62,000 nt of DNA, taken from NCBI RefSeq assembly GCF_964340395.1, contig NW_027554295.1:1-62000 (forward strand), in the 5' to 3' direction. The DNA comes from Glandiceps talaboti. Its lineage: Eukaryota; Hemichordata; Enteropneusta; Spengelidae. Positions 29,403 through 40,345 of this stretch are shown one piece after another (positions within the stretch are counted from its first letter, which is position 1; the number at the start of each line of letters is the position of its first letter). A program made the position numbers and the translations under genes. The notes beneath the pieces were generated by a model. That model did no database searches, was not told the origin of the DNA, and was given only the letters and a program-made list of their open reading frames with translations.

Positions 29403-30591
29403 ATGCAATACTGTTTGGCTCATATTGTAACAGATGTAAAAGAGAGTGTAGCTGACATCAGGAATCCAAAATACGATGTTCTTATCTCAGAAGTAGACAA
29501 ATGGCGCCTAACGAATCTTCCCGTGAGATGGGAGCACGTTGTGGGAAATGAGAAAGACAAGTCAACCTCCAGTATTTTGTCAGACAAAGGTATAGGTCGT
29601 GTAAAAAACTGGTGGTTGGATTACTCGTATCCAAACACACCCTTTGCTGTTGCTGTGTTGCTAGAAATCACAGCTGAAGACTATTTGCAAAGTCCACTGA
29701 GAGAAATCTATGACAGCGTCTCTCTGAGCCAGGATGCAAACGATCGAGGTAGGTGTTTAGACGTATCAATGGTGAGAACTGGAGCAAGATCTGGGACCAG
29801 AGTGGTGTTCGTTAAGGACAAAGACAGCATAGAACGTCTTGGAAGAAATGCGTTCGGTTATGGATCACAGTATAAACGTAAAGGCAACTACAAAACCATC
29901 AAAGCTAGCATGAACACAATGGAGGGAAGAGACGATGGACTCCCTGATAACAAGGGCGACCACCACGATGCAATAACATGCGACATGGACGGAAGAAATA
30001 GTGAAGGAGAGACAAGTGAAGACGAATTGACAGCCAAAGAGTTGGCTCTAGTGGCCAAGATAGCCCAGGACCTCCCTGACAGAGAAGCATCGGATATGAT
30101 TGACCTCATGCAACAGAGACAGACCCAAATGAATGGAATGGCTTGTAAATGGGACACTGTGACTCTGCAGTTGCAAAAATTCATGAAGTATGTTAGCTCC
30201 TTGCTTGACAAACAAGACACATTAGAAGCCAAAAAAAGGCGTGAAGATTTAGCCGAACTCCAACACAAAATAATGCGTCATCCACATGATGAGAAACACA
30301 TCAATGCCTCTTTTGAAAAACTCACTGAAACATGTGAAAACGTATTTCAAGCATCAAAGATGGGTGGTAAACAGAAATCGTCCAACATACAAAATAAATT
30401 GAATGATTATTATAAACGTGTAGCCAGTAGGTTACAGAGAAAAGGATCAAATGCCATGTTCAATCTAAATACAGAACAAATGCAACGTTTAGAAAGACTG
30501 AAACAACAAGGTCAGCAAAATGAAAGTACACAATCTCTCAAGGAGTATATTTCAATGCTGGAAAAGGCTACAGACAATATGTTTACAGTGC

Positions 30592-30641
<50 letters not shown>

Positions 30642-31259
30642 ACCCAGAAGCCAGTGTTAAACCAACATCAGCAATATTCATCTCTTGAAGCCCCTCTTCC
30701 ATACAACCCTGCCTTTCAAACACCTCCTGTTCAACCATATCCATACCTGGGACAATTGACCTGGCCAAACCAACCGGTCAACTTAATTCATCCACTACAG
30801 CAACAACAATGGCAACAGCAACAACTGTATGCAAATGGGCAGGCATATCCAAATACAATTGGACAATTTAGTCACACTGTTTCATCCAATGCACCCTTTT
30901 CACAAAGTACGATTCATCCAGCTTTAATTGACTACAACCAGCAGCAACAACACCAAACACCCACATCCTTACCACCACCACCTCCTCCTCCACCACCACA
31001 ACAACAACAGCAAGCACCCCCACCCACAGTCCCACCCCTACCCCAACCACAACAACAGCAACCCTACCAAAAACCAAAAGAAACTCAAATCACAGAAGAT
31101 AAGCAGACAAATGAAAGAATTGATGCAAGTTTCAACACCAGTAGTGTCAGTGACGGAAAACTAAATTACTGGAAAATGAGAAAACCCATCAGTATTACTG
31201 GTGCATTGCCAGAAAATTTGTATGAAGAACCACAGCAACCATTGACCAAGAAGATGTAA
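29403..31259 (+). CDS. Capsid maturation protease fused to scaffold protein (assemblin-type)
   Basis: 618 aa from the ATG at 29403. Residues 1 to about 150 carry the herpesvirus protease pattern. His45 lies in a W-E-H element, followed by I-G-R-V at 64-67 (usually G-x-V), and the serine is in S107-L-S109. After that come D120, then G127 and R129, in the positions of the third catalytic residue and the oxyanion arginine. The third residue is His in known herpesvirus proteases but appears to be Asp here. The rest is a scaffold: helical up to about residue 390, then poly-Gln and poly-Pro tracts. The enzyme should cleave the scaffold from the capsid interior during maturation. The fused layout is typical of the family. 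Confidence 0.8.
30592..30640 (+). repeat. (CAA)n trinucleotide repeat encoding poly-glutamine in the scaffold
   Basis: An uninterrupted CAA run encodes about 16 Gln residues in the scaffold part. Shorter Gln and Pro tracts follow up to about 31070. Confidence 0.95.
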
Positions 31260-31294
31260 CATTAACGTTGTGATGCAATTGTCTTTTGTATGTC

Positions 31295-32212
31295 ATGTCT
31301 CATTACAATACACAAATCAAGGCTCCTCCTGTGCAGGGCCCAGTCATTGCTCTTGAAGCGGATAGAACATTTTTGTTTCAGAATTTCGACAGCAACCGTC
31401 TCAGTGACACCCGTGATGTTCTTTACCCTCGAGATGGAAATGTCAGTATTGTACCAGGCCAAGTATTGTTAGGTCGGAGAGATGCAATAACAGGAAAATG
31501 GGGTGTTGTACCATCGCCTGTTGGGCTTTCTAGAAAAACTTTGGATCATATGCAGGACATAGAACAACAGAGAAGTGAGTGGCATCTCGACCCTCAAGAA
31601 TTCAAACTCGTTGGTATAGCATCTACCGAGAGCACCGAGTGGGAGAAGGGCAAACTGATGTCAGTGGTTTCCAAGTCGCCGAGCACGGGTTTCCTGCACA
31701 CGGGTAGCCAATGGATTGCAGACGGCCAACTCGTCTGTGTTCGTCTACCTAGTCACGAAGAAGTGCAACAGCACCTCAATCGGTATGGATCAATAAAGTT
31801 CTCCACATTTTCCTGTGACAACAGAGACAGATACAGGAGCATTTACGACTTCATTGACTATTTAGGATTGAATAGAGGAACTGCTGCATTGTCGAACTGC
31901 AACGATAAAGAACAAGGTCTAAAAGCACTGACTAGCATATTGGCACAATGTGTCGAGTTTTCTCAAGCCCGCTGTCTACCTAACATGATGAACATGGACG
32001 AATTTCACAAGTGGAAACATTCTGCATACTCACACGAAATACCCATCGAATTGTACACAAACGAATCAAAAAGAATACCACTGCAGCATTTTCTACATAA
32101 CGTCATAAAATTGGCTGACTGTCTGCAAGCAACGAATGATTACGTTGTGCTTGGAATGGCACGACAGGACATAAAACCCTATGAATATGGGAAAATCGAA
32201 ATGTTTGTGTAG
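31295..32212 (+). CDS. Putative capsid-associated protein (305 aa), possible triplex or decoration protein
   Basis: The first ATG of the frame is at 31295; the track of open codons starts nine bases earlier at a TTG. The gene follows the protease/scaffold gene by 35 nt. The N-terminal half has glycine-turn and short strand patterns (V-P-G-Q-V-L-L-G, I-A-D-G-Q-L-V) reminiscent of beta-barrel head-decoration proteins, and the C-terminal half is helical. Herpesvirus triplex proteins have a related barrel, but this is a positional and pattern guess only. An AATAAA signal lies at 32214-32219. Confidence 0.5.
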   Translation: MSHYNTQIKAPPVQGPVIALEADRTFLFQNFDSNRLSDTRDVLYPRDGNVSIVPGQVLLGRRDAITGKWGVVPSPVGLSRKTLDHMQDIEQQRSEWHLDPQEFKLVGIASTESTEWEKGKLMSVVSKSPSTGFLHTGSQWIADGQLVCVRLPSHEEVQQHLNRYGSIKFSTFSCDNRDRYRSIYDFIDYLGLNRGTAALSNCNDKEQGLKALTSILAQCVEFSQARCLPNMMNMDEFHKWKHSAYSHEIPIELYTNESKRIPLQHFLHNVIKLADCLQATNDYVVLGMARQDIKPYEYGKIEMFV

Positions 32213-32325
32213 CAATAAAAACACATCAAACAATGAAAATGATGCCTTTGTGTGTTAGTTTATTGAATCAATAAAAAAACGACTTCCAAATGAGAATGCC
32301 TGTTGATCGTTTTCTATCTTCCCTT

Positions 32326-33339
32326 TTATTGGTCTTTGTTTTGGCCAAACTTTAAGTTCATACGAGAGATATGTGGTGACACACATCCCCACCGGACAGC
32401 ACGGTCTCTGTCCACCCCAGAGTAGGTGATTGGGCATATTAGTTCATTTATGCCCAACGATTCCATACCGTGTATCCAAAGCCAATACAGGCAATGAGTA
32501 TATTTATCACTATACACATCTGTGTGGTTACATTTTAAATGTCCTGTGTGTAGCTGATATACAGTATCATTCTTACAATGGACTGGTTTTTTATTGAGAG
32601 CTGTATTATCGCAGTTGATATCTGGATCTGCCATACAGATATAGCCATAACCTACATCATCTCTTCTGTGCATATTGTACATACACAGCCACATTCTACA
32701 ATGCCTATTCATCAAAGTGTAACATTTTTGTTTGTTACATATGTCCTTCAATTTGTCTTTAAGGTTTCCACCTACATATGTAGCTAAAGTACACGAGTTG
32801 TTGACTTTCAGTAACAATGAGTCGGTTTGCACTTGTTCATGCGCATTTATATTATATGGGTCATGTAGACTGTAGTGTGGATTGTACTGATGTGCACCGT
32901 CACCAAGACAAAATCCCTTTGACCACTTGTAACAATGATCCCTTGATACCAATAGATTCATTGTATCCTCGTCAAAGTCTGCCCAATTTGTTGGCTTCAA
33001 CATGGCTTCTGCTACCTCATCTATTTCTTGCTGATAACCCATCCCATGCTTTCCGATCCATTTTGTATATGCTTTTGTGAATTTAGTGATGTCTGCCACT
33101 TGGTAGTTATCTTTGCGATCAACTAGTTCTTTATCGTCTTTCATACAAAATTTAACGAGTTTTGTTGTGGGCGATAAATCATCATAGTCTGACGGACGTT
33201 TTTGTTGCATTCGTGATGGAGGCAATGGCTTGATATCATCATCGAAATTATCGTCTGAAGGTACATATCTTGCCATAAAGATGGCTTCTGCTACTTCAAC
33301 AACATCGTCGATGTGCGTTGTGTCGGTATGTTCGGACAT
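32326..33339 (-). CDS. Cys/His-rich protein of unknown function
   Basis: 337 aa from the ATG at 33339. The N-terminal 130 residues are acidic and contain a loose internal duplication (V-E-V-A-E-A and D-E-V-A-E-A, each followed by an acidic stretch). The C-terminal 200 residues are rich in Cys, His, Trp and Tyr, which suggests bound zinc. No recognised finger pattern. Convergent with the 305-aa gene. Confidence 0.65.
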   Translation of the reverse strand: MSEHTDTTHIDDVVEVAEAIFMARYVPSDDNFDDDIKPLPPSRMQQKRPSDYDDLSPTTKLVKFCMKDDKELVDRKDNYQVADITKFTKAYTKWIGKHGMGYQQEIDEVAEAMLKPTNWADFDEDTMNLLVSRDHCYKWSKGFCLGDGAHQYNPHYSLHDPYNINAHEQVQTDSLLLKVNNSCTLATYVGGNLKDKLKDICNKQKCYTLMNRHCRMWLCMYNMHRRDDVGYGYICMADPDINCDNTALNKKPVHCKNDTVYQLHTGHLKCNHTDVYSDKYTHCLYWLWIHGMESLGINELICPITYSGVDRDRAVRWGCVSPHISRMNLKFGQNKDQ

Positions 33340-33665
33340 GGTTAATGCTTGTCAGAGAACTTCTGTAGGATGTTTCCCTACTCGTTAAGAGTCAAAAAGG
33401 GAATGATCAAACACTAACAGAATCTCTTCCTTTTAAACATTCATGGACGATGCTACACAGCAACAACCAAGTGTAACACACGAAATTTCGACGATACGTT
33501 GAAGATATGTTTCATTTCATGACACACATCACTGTAAACCCTTCTGTATATAACCTAACTAGGTTTGTTGACCCAGAGCCTTACTACTCTACCAGTACCG
33601 ATAACCGAATTGGTGACTCTCAATTTATTAAATGTTAATGAGTTTGCTTCTAACTTAAATCATTG
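33340..33665. promoter_or_regulatory. Intergenic region with TATA box ahead of the spliced glycosyltransferase
   Basis: About 326 nt without a convincing gene. TATATAAC at 33547-33554 faces the glycosyltransferase. No repeats were seen in the rest. Confidence 0.45.
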
Positions 33666-35023
33666 ATGGTTCCGATCATGCCTTGTCTACATATACGAGG
33701 TGTTGCAGTAAATATGGTCCACATGAGGAACAACCTGACGAAGGTCACTTTAATTGGAGTACTCCTGGCTGTAATTTCAATGATATTTATACATGTGGCG
33801 GTTTTTAAATTAACCAATCTATTTGACCGGACTCCCCGCATTGTAAGTTAATCTTTCTACTGGGTACTTGATATATGATTTGTTTGAACCGAAATACAGT
33901 AATGTTTTCTTTTCTCTTTATTACTTTATCAATCTATTCACATGACTGTCATCAAATAAACAAGACACTTTGAATTCTTCAGTGTTTAGATTCATTGTAT
34001 TTGTTTTCTCTCGTATATTTTCAGAAACAATCAAGACCTCTAAACGGAAGCGCAATTGTCAATGTTATTGATCCACATTACTCAAGGTCAAATGAGTCCG
34101 TTAATGACCTACAAAATTCAAGGTCAATCGAACCTGTTATTGGCTTACACAATGTTACCGGATCTTCCAAGGAACATGGGAAACAGTTTGGTTACCTACA
34201 ACCTCATGACCATTTTGTGGTACCCAACATAGCACATTTCATCTGGTTTACATGTCACCCATTTCGTTTTGAAAATCTTATCAGCATGCTGAGTGTACAC
34301 AGGGTTATGAAGGCAGATAAAATATTATTCCACACAGACTGTCAACCTGAGGGCGAATGGTGGCAGGAAGCCAAGAAATTTATTCCTGCACTAATAATCC
34401 GTAACATGACAATGCCTACAGAGGTGTTTGGAAATAACCTTTCAACTAAATGGCCAGAGCATGCTGCTGATGTTGCAAGACTGCAAATTTTGATGCAGTG
34501 GGGAGGTGTTTATCTTGACTTAGACTTGTTTGTTTTAGCATCTTTAGACCCACTACGATATTACGACTATGTCGTAGGCAGATCAGACGATATTACTATA
34601 TCAAACAGTATAATTCTGGCTAATAAAAACGCGACATTTCTGAAAATCTTTTACAACAGCTACAAAACCTATCACAGCGAATGTTGGACTTGCAACTCAG
34701 TTGTCAAGCAGCATAATTTGGCAAAGGAAAATGTAAACCTGTTGCACATCGAGCCCCAGAGCATGATAAAACCGAATTATATCAATTATGCACAAATATT
34801 CAATGGTAAATATAATTGGAGAGAAGAACATTTCACTGTCCATGTTTTCATGAGACTATATCGTTCAGCAAATGCAAATAAACCACCGTTTACCAAGGAA
34901 AACATTAAAACAATGGACAACGCTTTTGGTGAAATGTGTCGATATATATATTATGGGTCACCTGACTTAATTGATTCAAATGTTACAAAGTTATTATCAT
35001 TAGCACCGCCTGCATTTTTTTAA
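33666..35023 (+). CDS. Type II membrane glycosyltransferase with DXD motif, spliced
   Basis: Exon 1 (33666-33842, 59 codons) encodes a short N-terminus and a signal anchor (about residues 27-47). A GTAAGT donor follows. After a 182-nt intron with a pyrimidine-rich TTTTCAG acceptor, exon 2 (34025-35023) continues in phase 0, for 391 aa in total. Exon 2 has the features of the DXD sugar-binding family (Gly_transf_sug/alpha-1,4-GlcNAc or GalT type): P-x-I-A-H-F-I-W near residue 130, then G-G-V-Y-L-D-L-D at 219-226, which binds the nucleotide sugar via Mn2+. It likely acts in the Golgi on glycans of viral or host surface proteins. The intron and fold suggest capture from a host gene. A 12-residue S-R-S repeat occurs early in exon 2. 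Confidence 0.8.
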
Positions 35024-35076
35024 TATTATTACTAACGATCATACATGTTTCAGTATGAGATTGTTTGGTTTGCAAC

Positions 35077-38000
35077 ATGGCATCTTCTGGATTTACCAAT
35101 GCACGCCATAGACAGGCAAAACCATTTGATGGTCAAGACGTGTTAGATATTGATATGTTGTTTTCTGGTGTGTTGAGAGATGGTTCGTCCGCTGTGGATG
35201 GTATTGGTGGAGGTAAACCTTCCTCTCGACCATTCCCCATGGATGCTGATTACATCGGATATCGCAATCAGGGACACACTGTAACAGACAAGGATTGGGT
35301 AGCATACAGAGATGTTGTTCTCAGTCAAAGAATACTTTTTGATGCCGTGGCACCTACAGATGGTGTTATAGGAATGAACAAAGACAAATTGGGATGGTTT
35401 TGTCCAGTGGTGATAATGAATGGGTTAAGTACATTTTCAATGGAAGAGATACTAGCACCCCCAGTCGTCATTGACAAGTGCACGGCCAGTTCGGAGCTGC
35501 AGACACTTGGAGCTGAGAAACAATCGCGCCAGTACACTATGGAAATGTATGGTATTGCCATTTCGTTATCCCCAGAGCTCATTCAACGGGCGTCAGATGA
35601 AGAAATCAAAAACGCCTTTAAAATGAAAGTGACCCAAGCAATTAACAGTATAGCAATGACCTTACAGCGAATAGTTTATGGAAGCATATTCCGTGCACCC
35701 ACACTTGAGTATATGGAATTTCGAAACGTACGGAATGAGAGAGACATTAGCAAGAGATCTCTTTTCTATGGCACTATGCAAAAAAGAATAAATTTGTTTC
35801 TGGCATGGAATCTGAGGAGAACGAACAGACAGGCCATTTTAATTGATCTAGACAATAGTCTGAATTATTCCAGTCAGAACTTTGGTGATGCTGATACGAT
35901 AATTTGTCATCCAGTGGCTGCAGGGGCGATGAGTACCATGGTCTTTGAAGCATCCGACTCTTTACAAATCTGGGACAATGACAGAGAAGTCTATTTCATG
36001 TGTACGTCCAAAAGTGGTACAGTCCTTGAAAGCGGCATTAAACCCAACAGTTATCTCAGTCACAAGGAAGGACCACCTACATTGGGGACCATGGTTAATG
36101 GGAAAATGAAATACATCATTCCGTGCCCTGATGCAAAAATCGATGGGCACACATATAATTTGAGTGAACTGGAAGCCCATTTCAAGAGCTTCAATGTGAT
36201 TGGATACAATCCCTTGCTTCACCGACAAGGGGGTTTGTTTGATTTCAATGAAATAGCCTCAGTGGATTGGAATTCGATAATAGTGACTGATTTTGAAAAG
36301 AGAAGTGATTCTCGTATCACTCTAAGTGATATCATGGAGAAGAGTGGTTACTTCTTGCCAGAAACTTACAATGCCAGGGTATACAACAACCTATTGAACA
36401 GTGTAGATTTCATGGTATTGAGAAACATCTCACCTGAAGAGTATAACCAAGGTTTTGCTTTACCATTAGATTTGCGAAACAAACGTTGTCTGTTAGACCC
36501 AAGTCGCAAGGTATTCTATGATCCAGAGAGACGGAGTTTTCGTCCAAGTTTCACCTATGGACACAGTAACTTAAGTTCTTGTCCTGTGGACAGGGGTGAT
36601 ATCGTTTCGGGTATGACTATTATGTCCAGGTGCATGGTGAATGGCGAAGATGGTGAAGACGAGGACTTGTTATGTAACTACCTGAAAGACTGTCTCTCTC
36701 TCGAGTGGACAGATAAGGATTTCAACACACTGGATTTGTTTGACGCCACACGTTTCGAAGAAGCAATGGGCAACAATCAAGTGGAAAATGTAGGAAGGTT
36801 GAGTGAAGCTGTGATTGGTGATGTCAGATCTAACAATGGCTTAACACATTTCACTAATTATGACCAACTTTTGATGGTGAGACATTTCTGTCAGCTGGTT
36901 TCAAACAGAGAAGGCAAGACAAAAGAAAGAAATGACAATAGTCTAGATCCATTGGAATCGGCCATAATCAACATTACAATCATATTGGCATTTGTTGAGA
37001 CACTTTATGAAAAGTACAAGAGCATAACGAGGGCAAGACAAGACACCACGCACAGTTGGCTCTTTCACCAGTTGGGTCACACTACTCTCCAAGAAAACTT
37101 CAGAGACCATTCACCACATGAGGAGCACATGGATATTCAGCTCCACAAGGCTTCCCTTTATCACAATGTTGTTCTCCGATCGTTTTCACCTGTCGTCTAC
37201 ATTGCTGGTTGCAACAGTCTGGAGGAAGCTTTGGGCAACAATCTGGTTAGGGTTGTCGACCATGTCAACATCAACTTCAACGAGGAAGTGTACAATTACA
37301 ACAGTAACTTCAAATCACTGGTGGCTCGCAAGACTTTTAACACTATAGCTGACCCATCATTCATCCAACCACAACATAAATTCCTTGTATCTGTCTACTG
37401 CCCGTTATTGTGTTACAATGAAGGAATGTGTAGCGAAGAGTACGCAAGAGGTGATCACTTTCTTAATGACAACTACTCGTACAGAACCGATTGGATATGT
37501 TCTTCTGCATATGGGTTATTGGTGAAATGTTTCACACTTCTCTTCATAAGCATGTTGCAAAACCCTGCAACTACCAGGGCACTTGGCAATGCAGGCGTGT
37601 ATTTGAACACGGGGTTCCTGTTGTTTCGCACAGTGCAGCAAACGACGTGTGGGATAGCTATGGCAAGGTCGGGACGACAGAACAGATACCTATTTTGTGG
37701 AAACTGTAAAACAGACAGTTACCACACCAACTCGTCTAGCTACATGACAAACATACGTTTAGAGGCAGAGGCAGTGGACAAAGACCCAATTAACAACACA
37801 AGAGTTCAACACCATGTCGCAGGCCTGGGATATAGAGGTGGTATGGGTACAGACATATGGGACCCTTTCAACAAAGACAGTAAAGGTGACTTTGTGGCCG
37901 TGCCCATGTGTCCTTCGTTAGACATTACAGAGTGGAGTCACATACAACCAGTCAATGGACGCGTTTCCCATTCTGATGGCAACACAGCAAAGGGTCCGTG

Positions 38001-38514
38001 TACAATTGACGAGGTTCAGGACTTCTTCACAAACAACCCTTGGGGCACTCTAGGACTGTCAGAGGCACAGGTCATTTTAGGAAACATGCGCCACCCTCTC
38101 TGGTCTTTTCAGGAAAGCCAGTATGGAACATACAAGAGTTTTCTGCAGGCCAAGGCACCAATCACACAGTTCAAAGTTGGTATTGATACTTTTCACCGGC
38201 CAGTGGATACCAATGGTTTCCACAATGAATCTAACATTGCAGTTCAAGGAAGACAGTACCATGACAACATGAAATGCGACCTTGCATATAAGACACTGAA
38301 CAAAGGCTACTATGGAGAAAACGAGCATAGTTCAAACACTTTCCAAGATGTCCTCAACATTGCAACAGTTCGCGAAGATGAAGGAATGGTGTTGATGGAC
38401 CCTAACACATGTCAATTGTCTACAAAAAGAACCGATCCGTATTTCATTGAAACTGGAGCTCGCAAGAAATTTAAACCTCTAGGGCAACCGAACAACACTT
38501 TTGTCATACGCTGA
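35077..38514 (+). CDS. Probable major capsid protein (HK97-fold, 1145 aa)
   Basis: 1145 aa from the ATG at 35077; the four codons before it are entered only through a TTG. There is no signal peptide or membrane helix. The size suits a herpesvirus major capsid protein. Around residues 150-215, Y-G-I-A-I-S-L-S is followed by a long helix and a V-Y-G-S turn. This resembles the strand-plus-spine-helix arrangement of HK97-fold capsid proteins. It lies in the same region as the protease/scaffold gene and is one of the most evenly composed proteins in the window. The call is by size, pattern and context, not by a definite signature. Confidence 0.6.
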   Translation: MASSGFTNARHRQAKPFDGQDVLDIDMLFSGVLRDGSSAVDGIGGGKPSSRPFPMDADYIGYRNQGHTVTDKDWVAYRDVVLSQRILFDAVAPTDGVIGMNKDKLGWFCPVVIMNGLSTFSMEEILAPPVVIDKCTASSELQTLGAEKQSRQYTMEMYGIAISLSPELIQRASDEEIKNAFKMKVTQAINSIAMTLQRIVYGSIFRAPTLEYMEFRNVRNERDISKRSLFYGTMQKRINLFLAWNLRRTNRQAILIDLDNSLNYSSQNFGDADTIICHPVAAGAMSTMVFEASDSLQIWDNDREVYFMCTSKSGTVLESGIKPNSYLSHKEGPPTLGTMVNGKMKYIIPCPDAKIDGHTYNLSELEAHFKSFNVIGYNPLLHRQGGLFDFNEIASVDWNSIIVTDFEKRSDSRITLSDIMEKSGYFLPETYNARVYNNLLNSVDFMVLRNISPEEYNQGFALPLDLRNKRCLLDPSRKVFYDPERRSFRPSFTYGHSNLSSCPVDRGDIVSGMTIMSRCMVNGEDGEDEDLLCNYLKDCLSLEWTDKDFNTLDLFDATRFEEAMGNNQVENVGRLSEAVIGDVRSNNGLTHFTNYDQLLMVRHFCQLVSNREGKTKERNDNSLDPLESAIINITIILAFVETLYEKYKSITRARQDTTHSWLFHQLGHTTLQENFRDHSPHEEHMDIQLHKASLYHNVVLRSFSPVVYIAGCNSLEEALGNNLVRVVDHVNINFNEEVYNYNSNFKSLVARKTFNTIADPSFIQPQHKFLVSVYCPLLCYNEGMCSEEYARGDHFLNDNYSYRTDWICSSAYGLLVKCFTLLFISMLQNPATTRALGNAGVYLNTGFLLFRTVQQTTCGIAMARSGRQNRYLFCGNCKTDSYHTNSSSYMTNIRLEAEAVDKDPINNTRVQHHVAGLGYRGGMGTDIWDPFNKDSKGDFVAVPMCPSLDITEWSHIQPVNGRVSHSDGNTAKGPCTIDEVQDFFTNNPWGTLGLSEAQVILGNMRHPLWSFQESQYGTYKSFLQAKAPITQFKVGIDTFHRPVDTNGFHNESNIAVQGRQYHDNMKCDLAYKTLNKGYYGENEHSSNTFQDVLNIATVREDEGMVLMDPNTCQLSTKRTDPYFIETGARKKFKPLGQPNNTFVIR

Positions 38515-38619
38515 CATGTACCATTAACTTGACAAATGCATGGCAAACTACATAAATTGCTCACACAAAAGAATCTTATTTTTTAATTTTATTTTTTTTT
38601 ATTGAATAAACGTTTTCTC

Positions 38620-39372
38620 TTATTCATACCCTAAAATCCATGAGAATGAATCTGTGGTTTTGGAAAAACAGCCCATAAAGTGGATGTAAGTGTATCTTTC
38701 TTGCATGGAATGTATAGCGACCAAAGCATAGACTCTGCCGAGACTGTATGTGTTTGCTAACATGACAGAACCGATTTGAGCCTGGAGCACGGCTTTAGAG
38801 AAAAACGAACGTTTGTATCGAGTGGTTTTGTTTTTCTTTGCTGATTTGTGCTCTTCAATGATATCCCGGTGACTCCTTGTTGTTGTCTTGAGTTCGATAA
38901 CAGTATAATGTTTGGTTTCTACATGAAAAGCAACAATGTCAGTCAAAGCTACACTTGCCTGGTTCATTCCATGCCTAAAATTAGTCACGGGTAATTGACA
39001 AACGAGTGGAAGGTAACCTTTTTTTTTTAGTGTAGAGAGGATGGTTTGAACAGATGGGCAATGTGTTACGTCATTGTGTTTGATTTTAGCTTGAACTTTT
39101 AAGTCTATGGCTTTACCAACATTCATGGCAGCATGCGGATGAAGTCCAGATTTAGAACATTTTTTCTTTTTCCAAGACCGACGATGGAAATACTTCAGGG
39201 GCGTATGGTGTGGGTCGATTTGTTTCGTAAGTCCTAACAAAGGAGTCCCGTCTGCATAAAATCCGCCTTTACCTCTGACAATGCTATATTTTTTATGTTG
39301 GAGAAGGTGGTCCAACCGATGATTTCTCAAATCTCTAGAATCTAAATCAGCTAAAAACTGCGTTCGTGTCAT
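38620..39372 (-). CDS. PD-(D/E)XK nuclease (alkaline-exonuclease-like)
   Basis: 250 aa from the ATG at 39372. The nuclease core is clear: D145 in T-D-I-V-A-F, then E160-L-K162 at the end of the next strand, and Q199 in a helix (L-Q-A-Q-I-G). An upstream helix with a G-K-A-I-D element fits the first part of the fold. This is the arrangement of the lambda-exonuclease/RecB family to which the herpesvirus alkaline nuclease belongs. It is about half the length of the mammalian-virus enzyme. Expected role: processing of replicating or recombining viral DNA. Convergent with the capsid-protein gene across about 100 nt of T/A-rich sequence. Confidence 0.75.
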   Translation of the reverse strand: MTRTQFLADLDSRDLRNHRLDHLLQHKKYSIVRGKGGFYADGTPLLGLTKQIDPHHTPLKYFHRRSWKKKKCSKSGLHPHAAMNVGKAIDLKVQAKIKHNDVTHCPSVQTILSTLKKKGYLPLVCQLPVTNFRHGMNQASVALTDIVAFHVETKHYTVIELKTTTRSHRDIIEEHKSAKKNKTTRYKRSFFSKAVLQAQIGSVMLANTYSLGRVYALVAIHSMQERYTYIHFMGCFSKTTDSFSWILGYE

Positions 39373-39436
39373 TGAGGTGTATTACTTCTATTAACGTGGG
39401 TTGTTTGAGAGGTCATTAGTAGTAGCTCTGAGCAAC

Positions 39437-40246
39437 ATGATTTCGACCAGGAAAGTTGGTAAGAGTGCTCGTCCTAGTACTTTTGGGGGCAGCAAGAAAG
39501 GCATTAAAACTCGTGTGCAACGAAAGTTTAGGAATGTGTTTGATCGTACAATTGACAGTTTCAGAAGATTAGATGATGAAATTATTGACTGCTACAGGGA
39601 GAAGGGCCTGCGAGCTTGGCACGATCACATACTGCTCAACTTACAAAAGTTCATATATGCTGTTTTTTTCACCATTGCCGCTGTGATGCTGGTAGTCGAA
39701 GGGAATATGGCAGGTGGTGATCCTTGCAAAATGACTGACTTGTACGGTATTTTCAAATTCTGTATTTATCCAATGTATTTGGATTTCAGCATGACCGTAT
39801 TGAACGTTTTGTACTTGATTTACCGTGGTTTGAAGGGTGAAGACTCGTTACTTGTAGCCCTGAATGAACCCATGTCATGGGAACGTATTGCTGTACATGC
39901 TTATCCATTGTTAGTTGTGGCTATCTGGACAGTGACTGCACAAAGCGTGCCAATGTGTTTCTTGACCACTGAATACAGGGATTCTGGCTGGTGTCAAGTC
40001 TTCACATCTGGTGTGGTCAAGGCATTGCTAATAGCTGTGCTAGTGTTATCTTTCATACACTTGTTCACTCACATTTACCACCACAGAAAACTGACAAAAG
40101 AAATAGATTTGCGAGGTACCAAACAAAGTCATGACATGACAATGACTGATTTGAGTGAAACAAAATCACTGCTAGAGCCAGAGGCTGTTATGGATGCCGA
40201 TGAAGGTTTATTCCCAGGCGACCATTCACAAACATACAGATATTAA
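39437..40246 (+). CDS. Four-helix multi-pass membrane protein
   Basis: 269 aa from the ATG at 39437 (upstream open codons begin at TTG). A basic N-terminus of about 80 residues is followed by four hydrophobic helices, near residues 81-99, 118-135, 165-183 and 207-226, and an acidic C-tail. Both ends are predicted to be cytoplasmic. No family recognised; an envelope protein is the simplest reading. Confidence 0.7.
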   Translation: MISTRKVGKSARPSTFGGSKKGIKTRVQRKFRNVFDRTIDSFRRLDDEIIDCYREKGLRAWHDHILLNLQKFIYAVFFTIAAVMLVVEGNMAGGDPCKMTDLYGIFKFCIYPMYLDFSMTVLNVLYLIYRGLKGEDSLLVALNEPMSWERIAVHAYPLLVVAIWTVTAQSVPMCFLTTEYRDSGWCQVFTSGVVKALLIAVLVLSFIHLFTHIYHHRKLTKEIDLRGTKQSHDMTMTDLSETKSLLEPEAVMDADEGLFPGDHSQTYRY

Positions 40247-40345
40247 AACCTGTCGTACACACTGAAAAAGACATCGTGTTGTAGTGTTATTTGTTTTAAA
40301 AGACATCCATATTAGCGTGTGTCGTATACTTTTGGAAAACGAAAG

